A DNA stretch of 64,000 bases, from positions 1-64,000 of the forward strand of contig CAMBQN010000003.1 in NCBI GenBank assembly GCA_945870025.1, read 5' to 3'. This stretch comes from Akkermansia muciniphila. GTDB lineage: Bacteria; Verrucomicrobiota; Kiritimatiellia; RFP12; JAAYNR01. Every line of letters begins with the position of its first letter. Position 1 is the first letter of the stretch. The notes under the pieces are model-generated. The model searched no databases and was not told the DNA's origin. It saw nothing but the letters and a program-made list of their open reading frames with translations. Shown here one piece after another: positions 7,963-16,006 of this stretch. The position numbers and the translations under genes were made by a program.

Positions 7963-8233
7963 TGCGACGAAGCGTAGACGACAACGCGTGGGACGAAGAA
8001 AGCGATGAAGGGTGGCGTGGCAGGGATAGGAGCAGCAGGTATGGCAGAGTACTTGGGCCACGAGAGACTGAACGTCTACCAGAAAGGCATGCCGTTCGCG
8101 TCCATGCGCAAGACGCTGCTGGACGACCTGCCCCGGTGGGTTGCGGCATGCTCAGACAACTCTCAAAGGCGGTCAGGGATGACATCTAGTTCCCACACGT
8201 CGTCGCACGCTTTGTCGTCTACGCTTCGTCGCA
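7963..8233. mobile_element. Small cassette with 22-bp terminal inverted repeats around an S23-type gene remnant
   Basis: Perfect inverted arms beginning TGCGACGAAGCGTAGACGAC lie at 7963-7984 and 8212-8233. A second weaker match (CGCGTGGGA versus the complement of TCCCACACG) lies just inside. The enclosed DNA holds the start of a four-helix-bundle gene and nothing else. Whether this is mobile is inferred from the inverted repeats alone; no transposase is encoded. Confidence 0.45.
8041..8189 (+). pseudogene. Truncated four-helix-bundle protein (S23/IVP type)
   Basis: The frame from the ATG at 8041 reads MAEYLGHERLNVYQKGMPFA then MRKTLLDDLPRWVAAC. This matches the N-terminal helix region of four-helix-bundle proteins related to the 23S rRNA intervening-sequence protein. 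Intact members are about 115-130 residues. Here homology shifts frame near 8150, where the neighbouring frame reads LRQLSKAVRDDI and then stops, so the gene is frameshifted and has lost the second half. A good AGGAG lies just upstream of the ATG. Confidence 0.6.
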
Positions 8234-8348
8234 CACGTTGACTTGCACCCCACTCGTTACGTGCCATGCCCGGCACACACGGCGGCACTGAGGCGCGGTA
8301 TTCCATCGCCTTCCGCCGGTGGTTGGCGGTTGCCGGTCACTGCTTCTT

Positions 8349-8633
8349 TCGGGGTCGGGGTCGGAATCGGTATCGGGGTCGATTTCTGCCGTTCTCTATT
8401 CGCCCGGTTCCTCGCAAACTGCATACCCTAGCTGGCCGAGTTTCTCGTGGCCAAACGCCATTCCGATCTTTTTTTCGACCCCGATACCGATACCGACCCC
8501 GATTTTATCCGCTTTCTTTGTCTTTCTCTTTCCGCCAATCCTAATCCTAATCCTAATCCTAATCCTAATCTACTGGTGTAGAATGGATTACGATTACGAT
8601 TATGATCGGAAACATCGCCAAAGTAAGCGCCAT
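8349..8633. repeat. Compound hexamer-arm hairpin element B
   Basis: Arms at 8349-8382 and 8475-8502 are built from GGGGTC/GGTATC words and pair with each other. The intervening DNA is homologous to the centre of element A. Immediately after comes a second hairpin: five CCTAAT words (about 8536-8565), the centre CTACTGGTG, then ATTACG words, ending ATGATCGGAAACATCGC and AAGTAAGCGCCAT at 8633, which touches the stop codon of the FabG-like gene. The second part is homologous to element D at 60.6 kb. 8234-8348 holds no gene. Confidence 0.7.
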
Positions 8634-9364
8634 TACATGCAGAGTCCGCCATCCACGGAGAGCACCTGGCCCGTGATGTAGGCGGCGTGCGGCGACAGGA
8701 AGAAGCGGATGACCGCGGCGACCTCGGCGGGTTCGCCGAAGCGGCTCAGGGGAATGGCGACGAGCTGTTTGGCGCGGCGGGTTTCGGGCGTGTCGGCGGT
8801 CATATCGGTCGCGATGACCCCGGGCGCCACGGCGTTGACGGTGATGCCGGACGGGGCCAGCTCGCGGGCGACGGACTTGGTCAGGCCGAGCAGTCCAGCC
8901 TTCGATGCACTGTAAGCCGCGCGCATGAGGTCGCCGAGGAGGGCGGCGTCGGACGAGACATAGACGATGCGTCCGCTCCGCTGGCGCATCATGCCACGGA
9001 TCACGGCCTTGGTGCAATAGAAGGCGCCGTCGAGATTGGTCGCGAGGACGGCGCGCCAATCCTCCGCCGCCGTCATGGCGGTGAACTGCGTGCGGATCAC
9101 GCCGGCGTTGCAGACCAGCCCGGTGATCGGGCCGAGCGCGGTTTCGACGGTCTTGACCAGCGCGGCGGCCTGTGCGGCGTCGGAGACATCGGCACAGAAG
9201 GTCTGGGCGCTACCGCCCATGGCGCGAATCCCGACCGCAACCGCCTCGGCCTCTTCGGCGCGCGACCGGTAATGGACGGCCACGGTCCATCCATCGGCGG
9301 CCAGGGCCAAAGCTGTGGCGCGGCCGATGCCGCGGGATGAACCGGTAATGAGGCAGAGTGGCAT
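8633..9364 (-). CDS. SDR family oxidoreductase, FabG-like 3-oxoacyl-ACP reductase
   Basis: NADPH-dependent short-chain dehydrogenase of 243 aa, closest in pattern to FabG. The cofactor motif is TGSSRGIGRA (near residue 7), the NAG motif is CNAGV, and the catalytic Ser-Tyr-Lys appear as VSSDAA and YSASKAG, followed by VNAVAPGVI and the C-terminal GQVLSVDGGLCM. The ATG at 9364 is preferred over a TTG at 9385. It is last in a run after a lipoyl-domain protein and a giant secreted protein. That odd context leaves open whether it acts in fatty-acid synthesis or on another ketone. Confidence 0.85.
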   Translation of the reverse strand: MPLCLITGSSRGIGRATALALAADGWTVAVHYRSRAEEAEAVAVGIRAMGGSAQTFCADVSDAAQAAALVKTVETALGPITGLVCNAGVIRTQFTAMTAAEDWRAVLATNLDGAFYCTKAVIRGMMRQRSGRIVYVSSDAALLGDLMRAAYSASKAGLLGLTKSVARELAPSGITVNAVAPGVIATDMTADTPETRRAKQLVAIPLSRFGEPAEVAAVIRFFLSPHAAYITGQVLSVDGGLCM

Positions 9365-9393
9365 AACGGGTCCGGGTTTTGGCAATGCGGGTG

Positions 9394-9879
9394 TCAGGTT
9401 TTGAGATAAGGCGCCAGTGCGGCCTCGTCCACGACCTCGACGCCGGTCTCGATCTGGACGCGGGCGAGGTCGATGCCGTGCTGCTGCGCCAAGCGGCGGG
9501 CCTTGGGGGTTGCCCGCACGCGCCCTGCAGCAGGTTCGGCGGCGGCAGCGGCGGCAGCGGCGGCGGGCGACGCGCCGGTGGAGGCCCGGTACGCGGCGAG
9601 GAGGGCGGCGTTATCGGCCTCGGCATCCGGATCGGAATCACCCGGGTCGCCGATGACCCCGATGACATAGCCCGCAGGGACCACGCTTCGGGGGGCCGCC
9701 AGGATGGCGAGCAGGGTTCCGGAGGCGGGCGCCTCCAAGTCAAAGGCGGCCTTGTCGGTGGTCAGTTCGCCAATCGTCTCACCCGCAACAACGCCCTCGC
9801 CAGGCTGCTTATGCCAAGCGGTGACGGTTACATCAATGGTGTTGGCGTCTAGCTGCGGAACCCGGATGCGCGTGGTCAT
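9394..9879 (-). CDS. Lipoyl-domain plus E3-binding-domain protein without E2 catalytic domain
   Basis: The 161-aa protein begins with a lipoyl domain (residues 1-80) carrying the lipoyl-lysine motif ELTTDKAAFDLE. An Ala-rich linker (about 103-115) follows. Then comes a peripheral-subunit-binding domain, RVRATPKARRLAQQHGIDL, which in 2-oxoacid dehydrogenases docks E3 or E1. It stops where a normal E2 would continue into its roughly 230-residue acyltransferase domain. The stop is immediately followed by the FabG-like gene, so no catalytic domain remains nearby. It starts 11 bases after the giant protein gene, with a good AAGGAAA ribosome site. It may be an acyl or electron carrier partner of an unlinked dehydrogenase complex. 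Confidence 0.8.
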   Translation of the reverse strand: MTTRIRVPQLDANTIDVTVTAWHKQPGEGVVAGETIGELTTDKAAFDLEAPASGTLLAILAAPRSVVPAGYVIGVIGDPGDSDPDAEADNAALLAAYRASTGASPAAAAAAAAAEPAAGRVRATPKARRLAQQHGIDLARVQIETGVEVVDEAALAPYLKT

Positions 9880-9890
9880 AGGCTATTTCC

Positions 9891-12800
9891 TTATTCGTCT
9901 TCCACTTCAGCAGGCAGTTTGTCAGAAAGCGGCACCGGCGGCACGGGAATCATGTAGATCGGCGAGCGGTTGCCGGCGCGGTCGCTGACGCGGACATCGA
10001 GCCACACGGTGTTGGGCGGCCGGGTCACGCGGGAGGGGCGGAATGCGAGGTGTGCCGACCGGCCCCCCTCCCAGCTCAGGCCCTCGATGCCCGACACGTC
10101 ATACGCGCGGAAGCGGACGACGTTCGTCTCGCCATACGGCGCGAGGACCGCCGCGCTCCGTATCTGGAACGTGCGTATGCTCTTTTCCGGAAACGCGAGC
10201 ACGATCTCGCGGAGGTCCGGAACGGTGTCGACACCGGCCTCGGCCCGGAGGACGTCATGGATATTGACCAGCACATTCTGCCACTCGCCAGCCTTCCACG
10301 TGAGCGTGCCGCAGACGAAGGGATGGGGCGAGCCGGGCGCCGGGAGCTGCTGTATGTAGGCGCCCAGTGCTTTCGGCTTAGTCGCCTTTTCGGGCACGGC
10401 CCTCGGCACCAGGCGGATTTCAACTACGGGCGGCGGATTGGTATCGCCGACCAGCGTGCGGATGCTAAAGCCGAACCATCCCCGTTTGCTGGTATCCAAT
10501 CCGGGGTTGGTTCCGTAAGCACGGCGCAATTGAGTAGACCCGTTATTTTGGGTCTTGAATTCAAACACGACCGATCCGTCTTCGTTCGTCTTGCCCGGGC
10601 CTGCACCCACTTGATTGAAAAACTGGGAAAGGTTGACGAAGCTCGTCTGCCAGGACTCGATGTTTTCTGACGGGAGGAGACTGAGGACGGTGGGCGGCGT
10701 CTTGTCGTTGGTCGTGTCAATGGTGATCGGGATATCATAACGGGGAAGGGTGTTGCCCGCAACATCGCTGACGCCGCTGATGGATAGCGTGAGACTATCG
10801 CCCGGCTTGCTGGCCTGCACCTGGCGGCGCAGCAGCCAGGGCCAGTCAATCTCAAGCTGGACGCGCGCGGGAGAGAATGAAGCACGCCCGTTGTCCGTGG
10901 AGAGCGCAAGGTCCGCACCTTTGCTCGTAAGCTTCATATTGCGCAGGAAAGGCGTGGCGCTTCCACCCTCGATGGTGACGTTCAGACAGGTCTTGTTGTA
11001 ACGGTCGGTGGCAACGACGGCATGGGTGATCACGGGGGGCGTGCGATCCAGCAGGAACGGCATGTCGGCGACAGGTGAGACCTGTCCCGCCGCGTCACGC
11101 CCCCGAATCACGAGGTGGTGGATGCCTTCGGGCAGCACGTCCGTAGCGGGGGTTGTCACCATAGCGTTCGTGGCGTTCAGCCAGCGGACGGCCGCCTGTT
11201 CGGCGGCATCGCGCAGCGCCCACGGTTGCGGGCCTTGTGCGAGCGCGTACTGGACGGTCGAAAAATCGTCATCCGCGTCGTCGTACACCGCGCGGAAAGC
11301 CAGAATTCGCCCGGGGCCGACGGCCGGCCCGAACGCGAGGTCGTCGATCAGCAGCGATGTGTAAAGTCCGGTCTGATCCCGACCGTGACGTGACCCGACA
11401 CGCAGGTCGCCAGCGCGGAAGTCCAGTCCCGCCGTCAGGGGCACCTCGTTGGATACGACCAGCGGCGAACCGAGCCACGTCTGCCAGGTGTCATTCGTTG
11501 CGGCCAGGCCGCCGAGGGTGACGGGAAGCCCCCAGTTTTCGGTGAAGCGCATCTGGCTCCGTCCCGCCACGAGCGAGACGCGGGCCATCGCTTCGGCGCG
11601 ATACGTCAATTGGATCAGCGGAGTGACAAGCGGGTCGTAGGCAGGCGCGAGGCTGGTATCGAGTCGCGCCGCGGTGCCGCGGTTGGCGATCTTGAGCACC
11701 GTGCCATGGCCGGCGCCGCCACGCATCAGGCTCACAGCGGCGCTCCCCGCGAAGGGCGCGATATCACAGGGGCGGTCGTCAAAGGTGGTCAGCCGGCCCT
11801 CAGGCAATTCCAATGCGAGGAGGACGGGCGGGGTTCCGGGGGTTGGCGGTGGAGCGAGTGTCTGTCGGAACGTACGGCCGTCGGCCAGTTCGACGCGCAC
11901 GACCGGTTGCCGGTTCTTCAGGTTACGCGGCAGAAAAATGCGGGTGACGGCATTTCCAAACGTAAAGGTCGTCGCCTGGTCGTCGATCCAGACCGCACGG
12001 GGCGGCAGGAGGGGGCTGTTCCAAGGCGTGGGCGCGGCCAGCGTGACGGTGTCGGGTTCGTCGGGATCGCGCTGCGCGATGAGATCAAACGAGGCGTCGG
12101 ACGGAACCGCCCATTCGAGGCTCGCCACCGCCGGGGAAACCTCCCGTGGCAGCGCGAGGACGTTGAGCTGTCCCGGAGGGAAATCGGCGATGGTGGCGGC
12201 CAGTTGATCCGAGACATCGCGCGCGGCGATTCCGCTCACATCGGGCCGGCCACGGAAGACCGGACGGAAATTGCGCACGGCATACCAGGCGCCCGGGGCG
12301 TTGCCCAGCAACCCCTGTTGCACATCGCTGGGCTGGAGATTGCCGAGACCGTCGAGGCGGACGTCGAGTCCTGAGCTCAGCACCTCACAAGGAAGCCACG
12401 CATAGACGGACGTCCAGACCGGCCCGTCGGGCGACGGCGACGGAGGGACCGCTCCGGACCGACCAGCGATCCGCCGCGGGCCGCGGGTCTCGTCGGAACC
12501 GGTGATCACGAAAGACCAAGGCTGAGTGACCGCAAAACTGTTGCTCGTTCCTTTTCCGGAGCTGAATTCGAGATTGAAGGCGGCATCGGCCGAACGGGCC
12601 AAATCGAAGCGCCACCCCAGCAGCCGGCTCGCCGCAATCGACGGGAGGGCGTTGGAGACCAGGAAGGTTCCGCCGCCGTGGTGCGCGGTGACGCGCATCT
12701 CGGAACCCTTCGCTCCGCGGCGGAAACGGACCACGGGGCGTGAAACCGGATCATCCGCGATCCAATAGGCTTCGGTAAGCGCATCGGGAGGCAGGCCGCA

Positions 12801-15638
12801 TACGGCGGTCCGGGACGGTGGCACCTCATCCGTGCCGTTGGAGACAACATCAACCGGAACCGCGCGCGGATCGATCTCGCGGCAGGCGAACGGCCGCGGC
12901 CGGATCGTTTCGGCCGCGATGCGGACCCGGGCGACCATCATCGAATTACGAAAAGTCCAAAGGCCGAACGACCCGCTGAGCAGGGGTTCGGGATCGGTAA
13001 ACTCGAGGGCAGGAAGATTGTCAAAAATCAACTGCACCCGGTCGGCCACGCGGCGGAGGCGCACGCCGTACCACGCGCCATGGACATCGCGCCCATTGCC
13101 GAGATTCTTCAACAACGGCTCGTAACCGCCCAGTCTGAGATTGCCGTCGCGGATTCGAGGCACCAGATAGCTGGCGCTGTTGGTGACCATCACGCCGTTG
13201 CGGAAGAGGCGCGTGTTATTTTGCGAGCTGTCGGGATTCCACCCCGTGACCGTTGCCGTGTAGCCATCGCCCGTGGCGCCCCGTTTGGAGAGGACGGTCA
13301 GGTTGATGTCACCGCACCGGTCATACCAGTTATGCCGCAGGCCCGCATAGATTTCGGCGCAGAAGTCGCCCGAAAAATCGTATTTCGACCACAGTGCCGC
13401 GAGCGAATCGCCATTCTCGCCGTTCATGTGGGACCAAGTGGGTTCGCACTGGAAGCGATTGACCACCTCCCATACGCCGCCATTGATCGTCCAGTTCTGG
13501 AGCGATTCGTTGAAGAGGGTGTCAAAGACGTTTTCACGACGGACGAGGGATTGGTGAAGCGCGGCCTCGTCAAAGCCCTCGCTACGGACGCGGCGTCCCC
13601 CGTCGGCAGGCTGCGGGAGATGGGCGGTTGCCAGCAAGCGAGAGTCGTCTCCGAGCCAGAACACATGGTCTTCAAGTCCCACGGTGTAGAGCCGGTTCGA
13701 GACATTGCCGTCGCCGCTTTGAAGCGGGACATTCGTGACCGAGACGCTGAACTGCGGCTCATCACCCAGAGCGGGGATGATGCCCAGAATCTGACCGTCT
13801 CGGATTTCGAGCCGGCAGACGGCATTGGACCCCGACTCGTCGGTTGCCAAATGGATCACCGATGGCGCGGCGGTGACAGGCATGCGGAGGCGGAGGCGGC
13901 GAATCATGTCGCCGCGCAGCCACGTGACCTGTTCACGCGAGGTGTGCCATTGCCCCTCGGGGGACGCCCAGTGCCGCATGAAGGGATCCTTGACATACTG
14001 CATGTTCTTTTCAAACCGATCCGCGAAGGCGGTCGAGCGGGTCGTATATTCCGGGAGGGTAGTCGAAACCCCGCGACCGCCCGACACGGTAATCGCGCCC
14101 AATCCGCCGAGCGGCAGGTCGGTACGGTGAAAGAGAACCTGGCGGTCGTCGGCAAAGGCCCGCAACTCCCCCGTTTGCAGGGCATCGAGCGTGAGGCGGA
14201 TGTCTCGTCCGCGATTCAGAGGTTGCGTCATGCGGTCCACGGCGACGGCGTTGGTCCCCTCTTGCCGCAGCAGGGTGAACACCCGGTTCGTGGCGGTCAC
14301 CAGACAGGTGAAGCGCCAGGCCGGTGCCGTGGGGGTGCCGTTGCCGACCATCAGTCCGAGGATTGCGGGCTCGGCGCGCGCCTCGCACAGGAATCGGACG
14401 GAGAGGCGGTGCGGTGCGTCAGTGTCGGATCCAAAGAGCGACATCCGTTCGCCGCGGCCCGCGAAGTCGAGGTTTGCGGGGCGCGGCAGGCGGCCTTCGG
14501 CGCCCCTTCCGCGCAATTTGACCTCGCCGACGGTCTGGCGGGTGGCGGCGGCGAAAGCCTCGGCGCAGTCAAAGGGATACTCCTCGTGGGATACGGCTGA
14601 AAAATCGTCAAACCGCGTGCCTTCCTCCGTACACGCGATGAGGCCGTAGCGTCCTCCCGGCGGCAGATCGGGGCACGGGCGGCGCAACAGCTCAATCCCG
14701 TCGGCGAAGATCTGCAGACGGTCGTCAAATATCACGGCCTCGAGTTGGAGCCACTGACCCGGCGTCAGGTCGGTCTGGAACGCATTGAGCACCCGCCGCG
14801 CCGACCCGCGGGCGATTGATCCGCGCCACAGTTCGATCACCAGATGCTCACTCACGGGATCGGTGCGCGCGGTGAGTCCGTGGCAATCGCCCGCTTCAGT
14901 CGCGAGAAAAACGATGCCGTTGACCCCGGCGTTGTGCTGCACCGAGGCCCGCACCGAATACGAATCGCGGAACGTCTCGCCCGCGAGGATCACGGCGGAG
15001 GTGCCGGTTCCGAGGAGACTGTAGAAGTTCGGACTGCGGACGGGCGTAGGCATGCGCCCGCCACGAAGTTTACCGACCTGCGAGGCCAGATGGTTGGTCA
15101 CGGCGTGAAGCGACCACGTTCCTTGGATCGTCTCCCACATCCCCGAAAGTTTCTCCCCCTCGGGAACCATGAAGGCGTCGTCAAAGCGAAACGCACCCAG
15201 CCGCTGGGTGTAGCTGTCACGTTCAGCCTCGACGGGTAATGCCGATGCCTCGACGGCGAGTGACACGCTGTTCGTCCCGCGTTCGCGAAAACGGGCGACC
15301 GGCGCATCCGCCACATAAAGCGTCCACGCGCGCGGCTGGCGCTTGAAGGAAAGCCAGACGAGGTTGGTGGCGATCGGCGGCGGCGGTTGAAGAAACAGAA
15401 CATCGGCCGACTTGTCCGCGCGGGTCGCGCCAGGGGTGATCCGCACCACGTTGGTCACCCCGTCATGCGCAATCTGCACCGCCAGACCCGCATTCGACCA
15501 GCGGCACAGCACCGCTCCCAGTTCCTTGCGATCGGCCAGCGTGAACTGGGTCTCAAACGCGACGGCATTGGCCATCGCACAGCAAAGAACGGCGACAATG
15601 GCAACGACATACCTAGTGCTTACAAAAAATGTACGCAT
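9891..15638 (-). CDS. Giant secreted LamG-like multidomain protein (1915 aa)
   Basis: Not assigned to a named family. A signal peptide is visible (MRTFFVSTRYVVAIVAVLCCAMANA). The mature protein contains several concanavalin/LamG-like beta-sandwich segments with recurring patterns such as RLQIFADGIELL, RAFADDRQVLFH and RVQLIFDNLPALEF (about residues 150-350, 390-540, 700-920). The C-terminal third has fibronectin/Ig-like features (LDRTPPVIT, ISGVSDVAGNTLP, VRVSDRAGNRSP). There is no transmembrane anchor or sorting motif at the C-terminus (ends EVEDE). Such architectures usually bind glycans at the cell surface or outside it. The ATG at 15638 is used; an upstream TTG is in frame. Codon use looks like that of neighbouring genes. 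Confidence 0.75.
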   Translation of the reverse strand: MRTFFVSTRYVVAIVAVLCCAMANAVAFETQFTLADRKELGAVLCRWSNAGLAVQIAHDGVTNVVRITPGATRADKSADVLFLQPPPPIATNLVWLSFKRQPRAWTLYVADAPVARFRERGTNSVSLAVEASALPVEAERDSYTQRLGAFRFDDAFMVPEGEKLSGMWETIQGTWSLHAVTNHLASQVGKLRGGRMPTPVRSPNFYSLLGTGTSAVILAGETFRDSYSVRASVQHNAGVNGIVFLATEAGDCHGLTARTDPVSEHLVIELWRGSIARGSARRVLNAFQTDLTPGQWLQLEAVIFDDRLQIFADGIELLRRPCPDLPPGGRYGLIACTEEGTRFDDFSAVSHEEYPFDCAEAFAAATRQTVGEVKLRGRGAEGRLPRPANLDFAGRGERMSLFGSDTDAPHRLSVRFLCEARAEPAILGLMVGNGTPTAPAWRFTCLVTATNRVFTLLRQEGTNAVAVDRMTQPLNRGRDIRLTLDALQTGELRAFADDRQVLFHRTDLPLGGLGAITVSGGRGVSTTLPEYTTRSTAFADRFEKNMQYVKDPFMRHWASPEGQWHTSREQVTWLRGDMIRRLRLRMPVTAAPSVIHLATDESGSNAVCRLEIRDGQILGIIPALGDEPQFSVSVTNVPLQSGDGNVSNRLYTVGLEDHVFWLGDDSRLLATAHLPQPADGGRRVRSEGFDEAALHQSLVRRENVFDTLFNESLQNWTINGGVWEVVNRFQCEPTWSHMNGENGDSLAALWSKYDFSGDFCAEIYAGLRHNWYDRCGDINLTVLSKRGATGDGYTATVTGWNPDSSQNNTRLFRNGVMVTNSASYLVPRIRDGNLRLGGYEPLLKNLGNGRDVHGAWYGVRLRRVADRVQLIFDNLPALEFTDPEPLLSGSFGLWTFRNSMMVARVRIAAETIRPRPFACREIDPRAVPVDVVSNGTDEVPPSRTAVCGLPPDALTEAYWIADDPVSRPVVRFRRGAKGSEMRVTAHHGGGTFLVSNALPSIAASRLLGWRFDLARSADAAFNLEFSSGKGTSNSFAVTQPWSFVITGSDETRGPRRIAGRSGAVPPSPSPDGPVWTSVYAWLPCEVLSSGLDVRLDGLGNLQPSDVQQGLLGNAPGAWYAVRNFRPVFRGRPDVSGIAARDVSDQLAATIADFPPGQLNVLALPREVSPAVASLEWAVPSDASFDLIAQRDPDEPDTVTLAAPTPWNSPLLPPRAVWIDDQATTFTFGNAVTRIFLPRNLKNRQPVVRVELADGRTFRQTLAPPPTPGTPPVLLALELPEGRLTTFDDRPCDIAPFAGSAAVSLMRGGAGHGTVLKIANRGTAARLDTSLAPAYDPLVTPLIQLTYRAEAMARVSLVAGRSQMRFTENWGLPVTLGGLAATNDTWQTWLGSPLVVSNEVPLTAGLDFRAGDLRVGSRHGRDQTGLYTSLLIDDLAFGPAVGPGRILAFRAVYDDADDDFSTVQYALAQGPQPWALRDAAEQAAVRWLNATNAMVTTPATDVLPEGIHHLVIRGRDAAGQVSPVADMPFLLDRTPPVITHAVVATDRYNKTCLNVTIEGGSATPFLRNMKLTSKGADLALSTDNGRASFSPARVQLEIDWPWLLRRQVQASKPGDSLTLSISGVSDVAGNTLPRYDIPITIDTTNDKTPPTVLSLLPSENIESWQTSFVNLSQFFNQVGAGPGKTNEDGSVVFEFKTQNNGSTQLRRAYGTNPGLDTSKRGWFGFSIRTLVGDTNPPPVVEIRLVPRAVPEKATKPKALGAYIQQLPAPGSPHPFVCGTLTWKAGEWQNVLVNIHDVLRAEAGVDTVPDLREIVLAFPEKSIRTFQIRSAAVLAPYGETNVVRFRAYDVSGIEGLSWEGGRSAHLAFRPSRVTRPPNTVWLDVRVSDRAGNRSPIYMIPVPPVPLSDKLPAEVEDE

Positions 15639-15651
15639 CAAAAGCCCCCTG

Positions 15652-15677
15652 GGCGCTTGCAGAACCCCTGCAAGCGC
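15652..15677. repeat. 10-bp perfect hairpin upstream of the giant protein gene
   Basis: GCGCTTGCAG pairs perfectly with CTGCAAGCGC across a short loop. It lies within the leader of the 1915-aa protein gene, so it could affect its transcription or translation. Function is inference only. Confidence 0.5.
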
Positions 15678-15680
15678 GGA

Positions 15681-15770
15681 TTTCAGGTTTCAGGTTTCAG
15701 GTTTCAGTGTTCAGGCTTCAGGAAGACGCAACAACGTGTGTTTCTTCCTGAAACCCGAAACCTGAACACT
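15681..15770. repeat. Seven-base-period repeat array with inverted second half
   Basis: The first half reads GTTTCAG three times, then TGTTCAG and GCTTCAG, a strict 7-bp period. The second half (15748-15770) reads CTGAAAC, CCGAAAC, CTGAACA, the same words in reverse complement, so the whole can fold as a hairpin. It lies between the giant protein gene and the upstream esterase gene and contains no gene. Confidence 0.7.
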
Positions 15771-15845
15771 CCGCTTACAAAAATTGTGACCGCGTATAGC
15801 ATAGCAAAAAACGTGCCACCGGGGGAAGGCTGTTCAGCCATCGCC

Positions 15846-15992
15846 CAGCCATTCTAATAATGATGAGGCGATTGAGTCATCGGGATCGGGGTCGGTATCG
15901 GAATCGGGGTCGAATTTCCGTTGGTTTTATCGATACCGATACCGATACCGACCCCGACGCCGATGGGCCCCTCTCCATAATTAGAATTGCTG
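15846..15992. repeat. Hexamer-arm hairpin element C with 22-bp terminal inverted repeats
   Basis: The outer ends, CAGCCATTCTAATAATGATG on the left and the complement of CATAATTAGAATTGCTG on the right, match at about 18 of 22 positions. Inside are arms of GGGGTC/GGTATC words pairing with GATACC/GACCCC words around a short TTTCCGTTGG centre. It ends 14 bases past the end of the esterase gene, so it may also act as its transcription stop. Confidence 0.7.
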
Positions 15993-16006
15993 GCCATCGC
16001 CATTCA

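Noticed and set aside
8319-8681. ORFs reading GSGSVSVSGS and similar (also at 3604 and 8243)
   Set aside because: These are translations of the 6-bp-word repeats in the hairpin elements, not genes.
13080-14600. 506-aa plus-strand ORF opposite the giant secreted protein
   Set aside because: Shadow of the 1915-aa gene: no family motifs, Arg/Gly-rich composition typical of antisense frames in GC-rich DNA, and no ribosome site.
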